Source of the DNA: Chloroflexota bacterium
Lineage (GTDB): Bacteria; Chloroflexota; Anaerolineae; B4-G1; DUEL01
Assembly (NCBI GenBank): GCA_017743275.1
Contig: JAGHZG010000004.1
Coordinates: 1-15,346 of the forward strand
Direction: 5' to 3'
DNA length: 15,346 bases
Below are positions 1-7,895 of this stretch, piece after piece. The notes under the pieces were generated by a model. The model saw nothing but the letters and a program-made list of their open reading frames with translations. It was not told where the DNA came from and did not search any database. Positions within the stretch are counted from its first letter, which is position 1. Each line of letters starts with the position of its first letter. A program made the position numbers and the translations under genes.

Positions 1-2
1 CC

Positions 3-967
3 CCCAGCCTGATCCTCGCTGGATTCCGGCATGAGTACCAGCGCTGGAATAACTGTGGCCCGGCGACGCTGGCGATGGGGTTGAGTTACTTCGGTCGGTC
101 GGAAACCCAGCGGGAGATTGCTTCTGTCCTCAGACCCGACCCCGAGGACAAAAACGTCAGCCCGGAGGAGATGGCAGAGTATGTCCGCAGCCTGGGCCTG
201 GGGGCCCGGGTCGTGGCTGGCGGCACGCTGGAGCGGCTCAAGCATCTGTTGCGCGCCGGATTTCCGGTCATTGTGGAAACCTGGTATGTGCGCGATGCCC
301 GCGACCAACTGGGCCATTACCGCCTCCTCATCGGCTACGACGACACAAAGGGTGCTTTCATCACTCATGATTCCCTGGATGGGCCTTCCCGTTCCATCCG
401 GTACGACAAGTTGGACGAGTTGTGGCGCGTTTTCAATCGGGTCTACCTGGTGCTGTATTCCCCCGACCGGGAGGACGAGGTCCTGGCCATCCTGGGTGAG
501 GATGCAGATGAGGAGCGGATGTGGGAACGCGCGCTCTCTACGGCTTATGAGGAAATCGCCGCTCCGCCCGTTACCTGTGTGGCCTATGCCCGATGCAGCG
601 ACTGGGTCACTTTCGGATGGTTTAACGTCGGTACAAACCTGAACGCGCTGGGCCGGTTTGAGGAAGCGGCGGCCGCCTATGACCAATCTCGCCGGCTGAA
701 CCTCCACTACCGGATGCTCTGGTACCAGTTTGGCCCTTATGAAGCGTACTACGCGGCAGGACGATATGAGGATGTGATTGCTCTGGCGAACGCAACGCTG
801 GCCACCGCGTCTAACCTGGAGGAGAGTTACTACTGGCGGGGGATGGCGCGGTTAGCCCAGGGAGATACCAGAGGAGCGCGCAGGGACCTGGAGAAGGCCC
901 TCCGTTATCACCCGGGATGGCCTCCCGCGCAGGATGCCCTGACGAAGGTGGAGGAGATGGAAAAGAA

Positions 968-971
<4 letters not shown>
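3..971 (+). CDS. C39-like cysteine peptidase domain with C-terminal TPRs (5' end outside window)
   Basis: The frame is open to the left edge, so the gene is 5'-truncated and the ATG at 75 lies inside the domain. Counting from the codon at 3, residues 13-20 read QRWNNCGP, the Gln/Cys active-site block of papain-like C39 (Peptidase_C39_2) domains. The nucleophile would be Cys18 (codon 54-56). The expected His is His105 in GHYRLLIGYD, and the Asp is Asp123 in THDS. Residues about 200-305 hold three TPR-like helical pairs with the A/G/Y and final P pattern, for example around GRFEEAAAAYDQ. The product is probably an exported or surface peptidase or peptidase-like binding protein, but the signal peptide would be off-window. 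There are no ABC-transporter domains, so it is not a bacteriocin exporter of the classical C39 type. It overlaps the downstream murJ by 4 nt (ATGA), which implies co-translation. Confidence 0.8.
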
Positions 972-2572
<1,601 letters not shown>

Positions 2573-2590
<18 letters not shown>

Positions 2591-2610
2591 ATCGGCCGCA
2601 GGCCCAGGAA
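2573..2610. repeat. 38-bp perfect direct repeat, copy 1
   Basis: This block is identical to 2791-2828. It begins with the hairpin GGTCGGCGAAGGCCGACC and ends in GGCCCAGGAA. It forms the right part of module 1 in the composite element. Confidence 0.85.
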
Positions 2611-2611
2611 A

Positions 2612-2711
2612 ATGAGCCGTTAGCCGACAGCCGCCAGCCGGTAGTTGGCCAGGCCATCGGGAGAGCCTTTTCTCGCTGACGGCTGCTATTGGCTGACTGC
2701 TGACGGCTCAT
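2612..2711. repeat. Nested imperfect inverted repeat between the two modules
   Basis: The arms are 2612-2632 (starting ATGAGCCGT) and 2691-2711 (ending ACGGCTCAT). They pair at 18 of 21 positions, with the outer 9 bp perfect. The interior holds further AGCCG/CGGCT words. It separates the two 38-mer modules and may be an independent palindromic element inserted between them. Confidence 0.6.
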
Positions 2712-2790
2712 CCATTCAGGCCGATGAAATCGCCCTCCCTGGGTGTTCCTCATTCCTCCCCTGGCGGCAAAGTCGCCGGGGGTGAGGTGG

Positions 2791-2828
2791 GGTCGGCGAA
2801 GGCCGACCATCGGCCGCAGGCCCAGGAA
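2791..2828. repeat. 38-bp perfect direct repeat, copy 2
   Basis: This is the second copy of 2573-2610. It is preceded by a GC hairpin with one bulge (about 2758-2781, CCCCTGGCG pairing with CGCCGGGG) in place of the twin hairpin of module 1. Its right end runs into the right terminal inverted repeat. Confidence 0.85.
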
Positions 2829-2843
2829 GGCTGACTTCAATCA

Positions 2844-2869
2844 GCGCCTGACAAGAAGAACGCAGGCGC
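2844..2869. other. Short hairpin upstream of the hbd promoter
   Basis: GCGCCTG (2844-2850) pairs perfectly with CAGGCGC (2863-2869) around a 12-nt loop. It lies between the repeat element and the hbd promoter. Its role is unknown; it could be an operator or a remnant of the repeat. Confidence 0.4.
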
Positions 2870-2896
2870 CTACCAGTGGCGATTGAACGTCTTTTG

Positions 2897-2905
2897 TGGT
2901 AAAAT
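2897..2905 (+). promoter_or_regulatory. Extended -10 promoter for hbd
   Basis: TGG directly before TAAAAT (2900-2905) is an extended -10 element. No convincing -35 is present at 16-18 nt; TTGAAC at 2883 is too close. The predicted transcript start is near 2912. That leaves a leader of about 25 nt with GGAGG at 2926-2930 before the ATG at 2937, and it rules out the in-frame TTG at 2883 as the start. Confidence 0.55.
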
Positions 2906-2936
2906 CATCGGCGCAACCCCGGTCCGGAGGCTACGA

Positions 2937-3788
2937 ATGGACATCCATCACATCGCCGTCATCGGCGCCGGCACCATGGGCAGCGGCATCGCCCAGGTCT
3001 GCGCCACCTACGGCTACACCGTCACCCTCATAGACGTCATCCCGGAGCAGTTGGATCGGGCCCAGACGTCCATCCGCCAGTCCGTGGAGAAACTCCACGC
3101 CAAAGGCCGCATCACCGACGCCCAGCGGGACGCCGCCCTGAGCGGCATCCGGACCTCGCTGCGGATGGAGGACGCCGCCGATGCCGACCTGGTCGTGGAG
3201 GCAGTGGTGGAGCGGCTGGAGGTCAAGCAGGAGGTTTTCGGCCAACTGGACCGCCTGACCCGCCCGGAGGCCATCCTGGCCAGCAACACGTCCTCTATTT
3301 CCATCACCCAACTGGGCGCGGCCACTTGTCGGCCCGACAAGGTCATCGGCATGCATTTCATGAACCCGGTGCCGCTGATGAAACTGGTGGAGGTCATCCG
3401 GGGACTGGCGACCTCCGACGAGACAACGGCCACCGTCGTGGCCCTGGCGAAGGCGCTGGATAAGGTACCGGTGGAGGCCCAGGATTACCCCGGCTTCATC
3501 TCCAACCGCATCCTCTGCCCGATGATCAACGAGGCCATCTACGCGCTGATGGAGGGGGTGGGCACCGTAGAGGCGATAGACACGGTGATGAAACTGGGGA
3601 TGAACCACCCGATGGGCCCGCTGGAACTGGCCGACCTCATCGGCCTGGATGTGGTGCTCAACATCATGGAGGTCCTCCACCGGGAACTGGGGGACGACAA
3701 GTACCGGCCCTGTCCGCTCCTGAAGCGCATGGTCGCCGCCGGGCACCTGGGGCGTAAGACGGGGCGGGGGTTCTATGGGTATGCGTGA
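2937..3788 (+). CDS. hbd: 3-hydroxybutyryl-CoA dehydrogenase
   Basis: The product is 283 residues, the normal length for the single-function enzyme that interconverts acetoacetyl-CoA and 3-hydroxybutyryl-CoA with NAD(P)H. The N-terminal Rossmann motif GAGTMG is at residues 10-15. Ser119, His140 and Asn190 fall in the family blocks [14 protein letters not shown] and YPGFISNR, with the His-Glu partner at Glu152. The C-terminal helical domain carries [15 protein letters not shown]. The ATG at 2937 is supported by GGAGG six bases upstream. The only other fatty-acid-like function nearby is absent, so it could serve butyrate or PHB-type metabolism, beta-oxidation or phenylacetate degradation (PaaH-like). 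It has its own promoter. The stop codon lies in the first copy of the following heptamer repeat. Confidence 0.93.
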   Translation: MDIHHIAVIGAGTMGSGIAQVCATYGYTVTLIDVIPEQLDRAQTSIRQSVEKLHAKGRITDAQRDAALSGIRTSLRMEDAADADLVVEAVVERLEVKQEVFGQLDRLTRPEAILASNTSSISITQLGAATCRPDKVIGMHFMNPVPLMKLVEVIRGLATSDETTATVVALAKALDKVPVEAQDYPGFISNRILCPMINEAIYALMEGVGTVEAIDTVMKLGMNHPMGPLELADLIGLDVVLNIMEVLHRELGDDKYRPCPLLKRMVAAGHLGRKTGRGFYGYA

Positions 3789-3822
3789 AACGTGAAGCGT
3801 GAAACGTGAAGTGGGCGTGAAG
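3784..3822 (+). repeat. CGTGAAR heptamer tandem repeat
   Basis: Four contiguous copies of CGTGAA(A/G), alternating A and G, occupy 3784-3811. After TGGG a fifth copy follows at 3816-3822. The first copy supplies the hbd TGA stop and the array ends six bases before the kinase ATG, so it fills the whole hbd-kinase gap. Array length sets the gene spacing and could vary between strains by slippage. Confidence 0.75.
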
Positions 3823-3827
3823 TGGGA

Positions 3828-6044
3828 ATGGAAATCTGGCCCTATAGTGCTGGCGTTGGGATTGGAACGGGGCTGGTTCACCTCATCCTGTTCCTGATTC
3901 TCCTCTTCCGGAGGGGGAAAGAGGCCCGGGAGAAACTGGCCCTGGCCTATCTGGGGTTCAGTCTGGCCTGGATTGCGTCCGTCGCCCTGGCCGACCTGCA
4001 GGCCATTTTCCTGCCGGTGGTCACGGAGAGCGCGGGCGCGCTCATCCCGGTCCTGACGGTCGCGCTGGCGACGGGGTATCTGACCTGTATTGCCCTGTTT
4101 CTGGAATACCCGTTCTGGCCCGTCGTCGCCACCGCCGGTTTTACCTGGACGGCCATCCTGCTGGTCGCAACCGGGTATTTCCTCCTGGTCCCGCCCTCCC
4201 TGCTCCCGCTGGATCGGATTGGCACGGGCAGTTGGGTCGCCTTCAGCCTGGGGACCATTGTGGCCCTGACGGTTGACCTCTTCCGAAGCCGGATGGCCTT
4301 CCGCCGCAACCGCGCGCTGTACTGGCTGCTGACGGCGAACGCGGTGCTGGCCGGGCAGGCGCTGACCCTCCTCCCGCTGGGCCCTCTGCGCATCGTCGGT
4401 CCCCTGGTCCATGCCGCAGGTGCCATCGCTTTGCTTCGGGGGGTTCTGAGTTTCTGGCTCCCCAGCGTCAAGGCGGCGCTGAGGTCCATCTTCCGCTTCC
4501 TGTTCCTCTTCGCGGTGACCGCGGCTTTGCTGGCGGGGGTGGTTCTGGCGGCAGAGCGCCTGACCGCGATCTGGACGGTGCCTTCTACCACCCTGGTCAT
4601 TCTGCTGGCCGTCGGGGTGGCGATGGGATATCTCCCGCTGTACCAGGCGCTGGTGCGGCTGGTGGACCGGTTGCTGGTGGGCGTAGGCTTTGACCCGGCG
4701 CAGACTCTGCGGGATTACAGCCAGACCATCAGTACCGTGCTGGACCTGGAGCAACTGGCGCGGACCGCCGTCCAGACGGTCGCCCAGGTCCTGGACGTCC
4801 GACGGGGAGCCCTGCTGATCGCCAGTGAGACAGAGCGGGGGAGCCTGGTTTTGCGGCCCGTACCGGCGCTGGGGGAAATCCCCACGGACCCGATAGAACT
4901 GGAGCCCATCAGCCCCCTCCTGGTTCGTCTGAAGGAACAGGATGCCCCTCTTTTCCAGTACGAAGTAGAACATCACCCTGTTCTCAAAGAAGCGCTACCG
5001 AGAGAACGGGAGGGATTGCGGGCTCTGGAGATGGAGATCTATTTGCCCATCCGGGCGGAGGGGGAACTGGCGGGATTGCTGGCGCTGGGCCCCCAGCGGA
5101 CCGGAGAGCCCTACGCTCCCCGTATTGTGGAGTTCCTATCCACCCTGGCTCATCAAACGGGTGTGGCGTTGCAGAACGCGCGGCTGTTCGCGGGCCTGCA
5201 GGAGTTGAACGCCCGGATTATGCAACTCAACGAGAGTCTCCGTACCGCCTACGAACGATTGGAGCGACTGGACCGGGCGAAGAGCGATTTCCTGAGCATC
5301 GCTTCCCACGAGTTGCGGACCCCCCTCACTCAGATTCGGGGGTATACCGATGTCCTGAGCGAATTGGCACAATCCGACACTTTGACGCAGGAACAGATTG
5401 TCCGCATCACCGAGAACATCTCCCGCCCGGTCCGCCGTCTGGAGCGGATTATCAACGCGATGCTGGATGCCTCTATGCTGGAGACCGGAATGAGTTTCCA
5501 TTTCGCCCCGACGACCCTGGCGGGTATTATCCGCGCAGCGGTGGAACCCTGGCAGGACGTGCTCCAGGAGCGCCGTCTGACGCTGACCACCAGTGGCCTG
5601 GATAGCATCCCCCTCATCCGCGCCGATATGGAACGGCTGGTGCAGGCGTTCAGCAACCTCATCTCCAACGCCATCAAGTTTACCCCGGATGGTGGACGGA
5701 TCACCATAGAGGCACGCCCGCTGGACGAGGAACACTTTGAGGTCACCGTCAGCGACACGGGCATCGGCATCAGCAAGTTGGACCAGGAGTTGATTTTTGA
5801 GAAGTTCTACCGGGTCGGGAGCATAGACCTGCACTCTTCCGGCGAGTACAAATTCAAGGGTGGAGGGCCGGGACTGGGGCTCTCCATCGCCCGGGGGGTG
5901 ATTGAGGGCCACGGTGGCTGTATCTGGGTGGAGAGCGAGGGGTACGACGAGGAGCGTTGCCCGGGGAGCACTTTCCACGTGGTTCTCCCCTACCATGCCC
6001 ATCGGGGCCCCTGCCGCTGGAAGCGCCCCGGGCAGGAGGGGTGA
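3828..6044 (+). CDS. Membrane sensor histidine kinase (multi-TM, GAF, HisKA, HATPase)
   Basis: The product is about 738 residues. Residues 10-275 contain roughly eight or nine hydrophobic segments, like the 7TM-type N-terminal sensor regions of histidine kinases. Residues about 295-455 form a GAF domain ending in GVALQNARLF. A short coiled coil (ELNARIMQLNESL) leads to the HisKA H-box SHELRTP with phospho-acceptor His494. The HATPase domain has Asn614 in NLISNAIKF, then DTGIGIS, EKFYRV, GGGPGLGLS and GSTF. It is a complete kinase that should autophosphorylate in response to a membrane or cytoplasmic signal. No response regulator is adjacent. The ATG at 3828 is preferred, but GTG at 3822 is possible because no strong ribosome-binding site is visible. 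It probably reads through from hbd, 39 nt upstream. Confidence 0.92.
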   Translation: MEIWPYSAGVGIGTGLVHLILFLILLFRRGKEAREKLALAYLGFSLAWIASVALADLQAIFLPVVTESAGALIPVLTVALATGYLTCIALFLEYPFWPVVATAGFTWTAILLVATGYFLLVPPSLLPLDRIGTGSWVAFSLGTIVALTVDLFRSRMAFRRNRALYWLLTANAVLAGQALTLLPLGPLRIVGPLVHAAGAIALLRGVLSFWLPSVKAALRSIFRFLFLFAVTAALLAGVVLAAERLTAIWTVPSTTLVILLAVGVAMGYLPLYQALVRLVDRLLVGVGFDPAQTLRDYSQTISTVLDLEQLARTAVQTVAQVLDVRRGALLIASETERGSLVLRPVPALGEIPTDPIELEPISPLLVRLKEQDAPLFQYEVEHHPVLKEALPREREGLRALEMEIYLPIRAEGELAGLLALGPQRTGEPYAPRIVEFLSTLAHQTGVALQNARLFAGLQELNARIMQLNESLRTAYERLERLDRAKSDFLSIASHELRTPLTQIRGYTDVLSELAQSDTLTQEQIVRITENISRPVRRLERIINAMLDASMLETGMSFHFAPTTLAGIIRAAVEPWQDVLQERRLTLTTSGLDSIPLIRADMERLVQAFSNLISNAIKFTPDGGRITIEARPLDEEHFEVTVSDTGIGISKLDQELIFEKFYRVGSIDLHSSGEYKFKGGGPGLGLSIARGVIEGHGGCIWVESEGYDEERCPGSTFHVVLPYHAHRGPCRWKRPGQEG

Positions 6045-6048
6045 GTCC

Positions 6049-6081
6049 AGGGGGCGCAGCGGCGGTGCCGCTGCGCCCCCT
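6049..6081. terminator. Bidirectional terminator hairpin between convergent genes
   Basis: A perfect 15-bp stem, 6049-6063 with 6067-6081, has a 3-nt loop (GGT). It begins five bases after the kinase stop and ends eight bases before the stop of the minus-strand NUDIX gene. The plus-strand T-run is weak (GATTCTTTC). The position suits termination of both convergent operons. Confidence 0.8.
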
Positions 6082-6088
6082 GATTCTT

Positions 6089-6559
6089 TCATGCCCCGCG
6101 AATCAGACGGATGTTCCCCCTTTCATCGCGGAAGAAGCGGGCGGCAAATATCGGGTCATCCGGTTTCATCTCTAATGCCCACTTCAGGACCACCGGTACA
6201 TCCTCCACCACGTCCAGAGTGCCAATCTGGTCGCGCGCTACCCACACCGGTTGTCCTTCAGCCGACGCCTGCACGTCCCGGGAGAGGGCTTGCGCGGTGA
6301 ACACGAAAAGGAGCACGCCGGGTTCATCCCCTTCCGGCGCGACGGTGATAATCCCGCGTAGCCGCAGTTCCGTGATGGGAATCCCTGCCTCCTCATGAAT
6401 CTCCCGCCGCGCTGCGGAGTAGACGTCTTCTCCGGGTTCCACGTGCCCGCCGATGCCGTTATAGCGGTTGGCCCAGAGCCGTTTATCGGGCGCCCCGCGC
6501 AGGAGCAGGACGTCGTCCCCGTGGGTGATAAAACAGAGGACACGGGGGATGGCCAGCAT
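6089..6559 (-). CDS. NUDIX hydrolase (MutT-like)
   Basis: The product is 156 residues. The complete Nudix box G-x5-E-x7-REUxEExGU runs from Gly38 to Ile60 (GHVEPGE, then REIHEEAGI), so the metal-binding glutamates are intact. The N-terminal VLLLRGAPDKRLWANRYNGIGG stretch resembles MutT/8-oxo-dGTPase-type members that cleave nucleoside diphosphate derivatives. The true substrate cannot be read from the sequence. It is the last gene of a three-gene minus-strand operon, starting 8 nt after the nitroreductase stop. No close Shine-Dalgarno is obvious; GAAGAGG is about 12 nt upstream. The gene ends at the shared terminator stem. Confidence 0.9.
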   Translation of the reverse strand: MLAIPRVLCFITHGDDVLLLRGAPDKRLWANRYNGIGGHVEPGEDVYSAARREIHEEAGIPITELRLRGIITVAPEGDEPGVLLFVFTAQALSRDVQASAEGQPVWVARDQIGTLDVVEDVPVVLKWALEMKPDDPIFAARFFRDERGNIRLIRGA

Positions 6560-6567
6560 ATCGGCGG

Positions 6568-7164
6568 TTAGCCTCTTCGCGGATGCCCCACGGGCAACAT
6601 ATAGAGCGGCTCCTCTTCGGGGGGCAGGGCCAGCACCCGGGCGACGGCCGCGTCGTCAAACGCGCCGACGGGCACGCTGGCCAGCCCCAGGGCTACCGCC
6701 TGCAGCAGCAGGTTCTGGGCGGTATGGCCGACATCCATAGGGACGTAGCGAAATTGCCCGCGCTCCCCGTACCGGCCAGTGGTGCGGCGGAAGACCGCGC
6801 TGATGGCGAAGACCACCGGCGCCTGGGCGAGAAAGCGCTGGTTCCAGGCCGCCTCGGCCAGTTGCGCGCGCACGTCCTCCGGCTTATGTTGCACCAGATC
6901 ATGCCCCTGGGGGCGGTACCGCCAGACCCCCTCTTTCCAGCAGACGTAGAATTCCAGGGGGCAGCAGCCGCCCGCGGACGGCGCGGCTCGCAGATACTCT
7001 TTAGGGCCGGTGATTCCCTGCGCGGCCCAGAGCAACTGGCTGATTTCCTCCAGCGTCACCTCCTGCGCGGTGAAGGACCGCACGGAGCGCCGGGCGGCGA
7101 TCACCGCCTCCAGCGACCGTTCCCCATCCAGCCGGGGTGGGGGGAGTTTCAGTTCACCCGTCAT
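6568..7164 (-). CDS. SagB-type nitroreductase-family flavin oxidoreductase
   Basis: The product is about 198 residues. RRSVR at residues 25-29 is the FMN-phosphate-binding motif of nitroreductases. The block APSAGGCCPLEFYV matches the SagB-type APSAGA.YPLE signature. VPMDVGHTAQNLLLQAVALGL is the conserved helix of the flavin dimer. The expected activity is FMN-dependent oxidation or reduction by NAD(P)H. SagB proteins in RiPP clusters oxidise azolines, but no SagC/SagD cyclodehydratase or precursor peptide is nearby, so a stand-alone reductase is more likely. I chose the ATG at 7164 because GGAGGTGA ends five bases upstream. An in-frame ATG at 7179 lacks proper spacing. The gene overlaps the upstream YkoP-like stop by 11 nt. 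Confidence 0.88.
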   Translation of the reverse strand: MTGELKLPPPRLDGERSLEAVIAARRSVRSFTAQEVTLEEISQLLWAAQGITGPKEYLRAAPSAGGCCPLEFYVCWKEGVWRYRPQGHDLVQHKPEDVRAQLAEAAWNQRFLAQAPVVFAISAVFRRTTGRYGERGQFRYVPMDVGHTAQNLLLQAVALGLASVPVGAFDDAAVARVLALPPEEEPLYMLPVGHPRRG

Positions 7165-7735
7165 GATGCTCACCTCCATCTCCGTACATCTGCAGCAACT
7201 TTTCCCGACTGAGCCAGTAAAACCGGCGGCTCAGTACTTCCAGCCCGCGCCCCTCCACGCTGGGCGGGTTGAAGGTGCGGCGCATCAGCCAGGTCCACAC
7301 CCGGCTGACCTGCTCCTCTATCCGGTCCCGAATGGATTGCGGAGGGAGTTCGTAGATTTCCAGCCCCAGCCGCTCCAGCAGGCGGAGGATGGCAGGGGAA
7401 AAATGCAGGACGCCCGCTCCGCCGAATCCCCGAATGGCCTGCAGGCGAGGGTCCTCCCGCGCCGCCTGGGCCAGCAATTGCAGGGACCGGATCAGCCGTC
7501 GGCGCAACTCGCGCGCCCAGGCCATATCCGCGCCGGTGGGAGGGATGGGCGGCACCCGCTCGTTCCAGGCGTGGATCATCCCGATGGTTTCCCCGCGGTG
7601 GATGACCGTTCCGTCGTTCAGCGTCACCTCCCAGCGGGAGCGGATCAGCGCCACCCGGAGGATGCAGTCCGGGTCGTCGCTGAATTCCCAGATGTCCAGT
7701 CGCCGCCGCATGGTTCTGTCTATGGCGACGACCAT
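7154..7735 (-). CDS. YkoP-like protein of unknown function
   Basis: The product is about 193 residues, soluble and basic, with no membrane segment or signal peptide. N-terminal MRRRLDIWEFSDDPDCILR and the block DGTVIHRGETIGMIHAWNERVPP resemble the small YkoP-like domain that I recall from Firmicutes and Chloroflexota, sometimes linked to polysaccharide deacetylases. That assignment is from memory of motif style and is tentative. The rest is helical and charged. The frame is open back to a TTG at 7810, but the promoter occupies that stretch, so the start must lie downstream. The ATG at 7735 is the first in-frame one after the predicted transcript start; the ATG at 7711 is an alternative. Both sit in a perfect inverted repeat. 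It is the first gene of the three-gene minus-strand operon. Confidence 0.6.
   Translation of the reverse strand: MVVAIDRTMRRRLDIWEFSDDPDCILRVALIRSRWEVTLNDGTVIHRGETIGMIHAWNERVPPIPPTGADMAWARELRRRLIRSLQLLAQAAREDPRLQAIRGFGGAGVLHFSPAILRLLERLGLEIYELPPQSIRDRIEEQVSRVWTWLMRRTFNPPSVEGRGLEVLSRRFYWLSREKLLQMYGDGGEHHDG
7170..7177 (-). promoter_or_regulatory. Strong Shine-Dalgarno that fixes the nitroreductase start
   Basis: GGAGGTGA on the minus strand lies five bases before the ATG at 7164. It is inside the 3' end of the upstream gene, consistent with coupled translation. Confidence 0.75.
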
Positions 7736-7740
7736 GCGGC
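7705..7740 (-). promoter_or_regulatory. Perfect inverted repeat carrying both candidate start codons
   Basis: GCCGCATGGT (7705-7714) and ACCATGCGGC (7731-7740) are exact 10-bp inverted arms around a 16-nt loop. On the mRNA each arm contains one in-frame ATG of the YkoP-like gene (7735 and 7711). Folding would pair the two start codons into one stem, so translational control is possible. Confidence 0.5.
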
Positions 7741-7761
7741 TCAACCAGTCCGAAGATTGTC

Positions 7762-7782
7762 GTTTCCCCGTCACGGGGAAAC
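7762..7782. promoter_or_regulatory. Operator-like palindrome over the minus-strand transcript start
   Basis: GTTTCCCCG (7762-7770) and CGGGGAAAC (7774-7782) form a perfect 9-bp inverted repeat with a 3-nt centre. It directly abuts the minus-strand -10 box (7783-7788) and covers the predicted +1. That is the classic place for a repressor site. It would also be the first hairpin of the transcript. Confidence 0.55.
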
Positions 7783-7810
7783 ATTGTAGCATGCCTGGCG
7801 GTATCGTCAA
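7783..7810 (-). promoter_or_regulatory. Sigma-70-type promoter of the YkoP-nitroreductase-NUDIX operon
   Basis: Reading the minus strand, TTGACG (7810-7805) is followed after 16 nt by TACAAT (7788-7783). TGC directly before the -10 adds an extended -10 element. Both hexamers are near consensus. The predicted start is around 7776. Confidence 0.75.
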
Positions 7811-7823
7811 GAATGACCGGAGA

Positions 7824-7857
7824 ATTGTAGGACAACTGCGAGCAGTTGTCCTACAAT
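7824..7857. repeat. 34-bp near-perfect palindrome in the divergent control region
   Basis: Two 16-bp arms, 7824-7839 (ATTGTAGGACAACTGC) and 7842-7857, are exact reverse complements separated by GA. The element lies upstream of both divergent promoters, 14 bp from the minus-strand -35 and 10 bp from the plus-strand -35. It could be a dimeric regulator site, a cruciform or a mobile palindrome. The outer ends read TACAAT on both strands, the same hexamer as the minus-strand -10. Confidence 0.75.
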
Positions 7858-7866
7858 ATTCGTATC

Positions 7867-7895
7867 TTGACTTTTCTCCCTTCTCGGAGTATCCT
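7867..7895 (+). promoter_or_regulatory. Candidate promoter for the deoxynucleoside kinase-sensor operon
   Basis: TTGACT (7867-7872) lies 17 nt before TATCCT (7890-7895). If used, transcription would start near 7902, after the ATG at 7896. That would make the GTG at 7929, with GGAGGA at 7918-7923, the functional start of the first kinase. Confidence 0.45.

Noticed and set aside
2931..4976. Open minus-strand frame of about 680 codons
   Set aside because: It runs antisense across hbd, the heptamer array and the kinase, and its product is dominated by G, Q, R, H, P and D with no domain. It is a codon-bias shadow of the GC-rich plus-strand genes.
6568..7735. RiPP biosynthetic cluster because of the SagB-type enzyme
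   Set aside because: No SagC/SagD or YcaO protein, lanthionine synthetase or candidate precursor peptide is visible nearby.
7389..7895. Upstream extension of the first deoxynucleoside kinase frame
   Set aside because: It is antisense to the YkoP-like gene and passes through the divergent promoter region. Walker A of the family begins near residue 10, so the start must be at 7896 or 7929.
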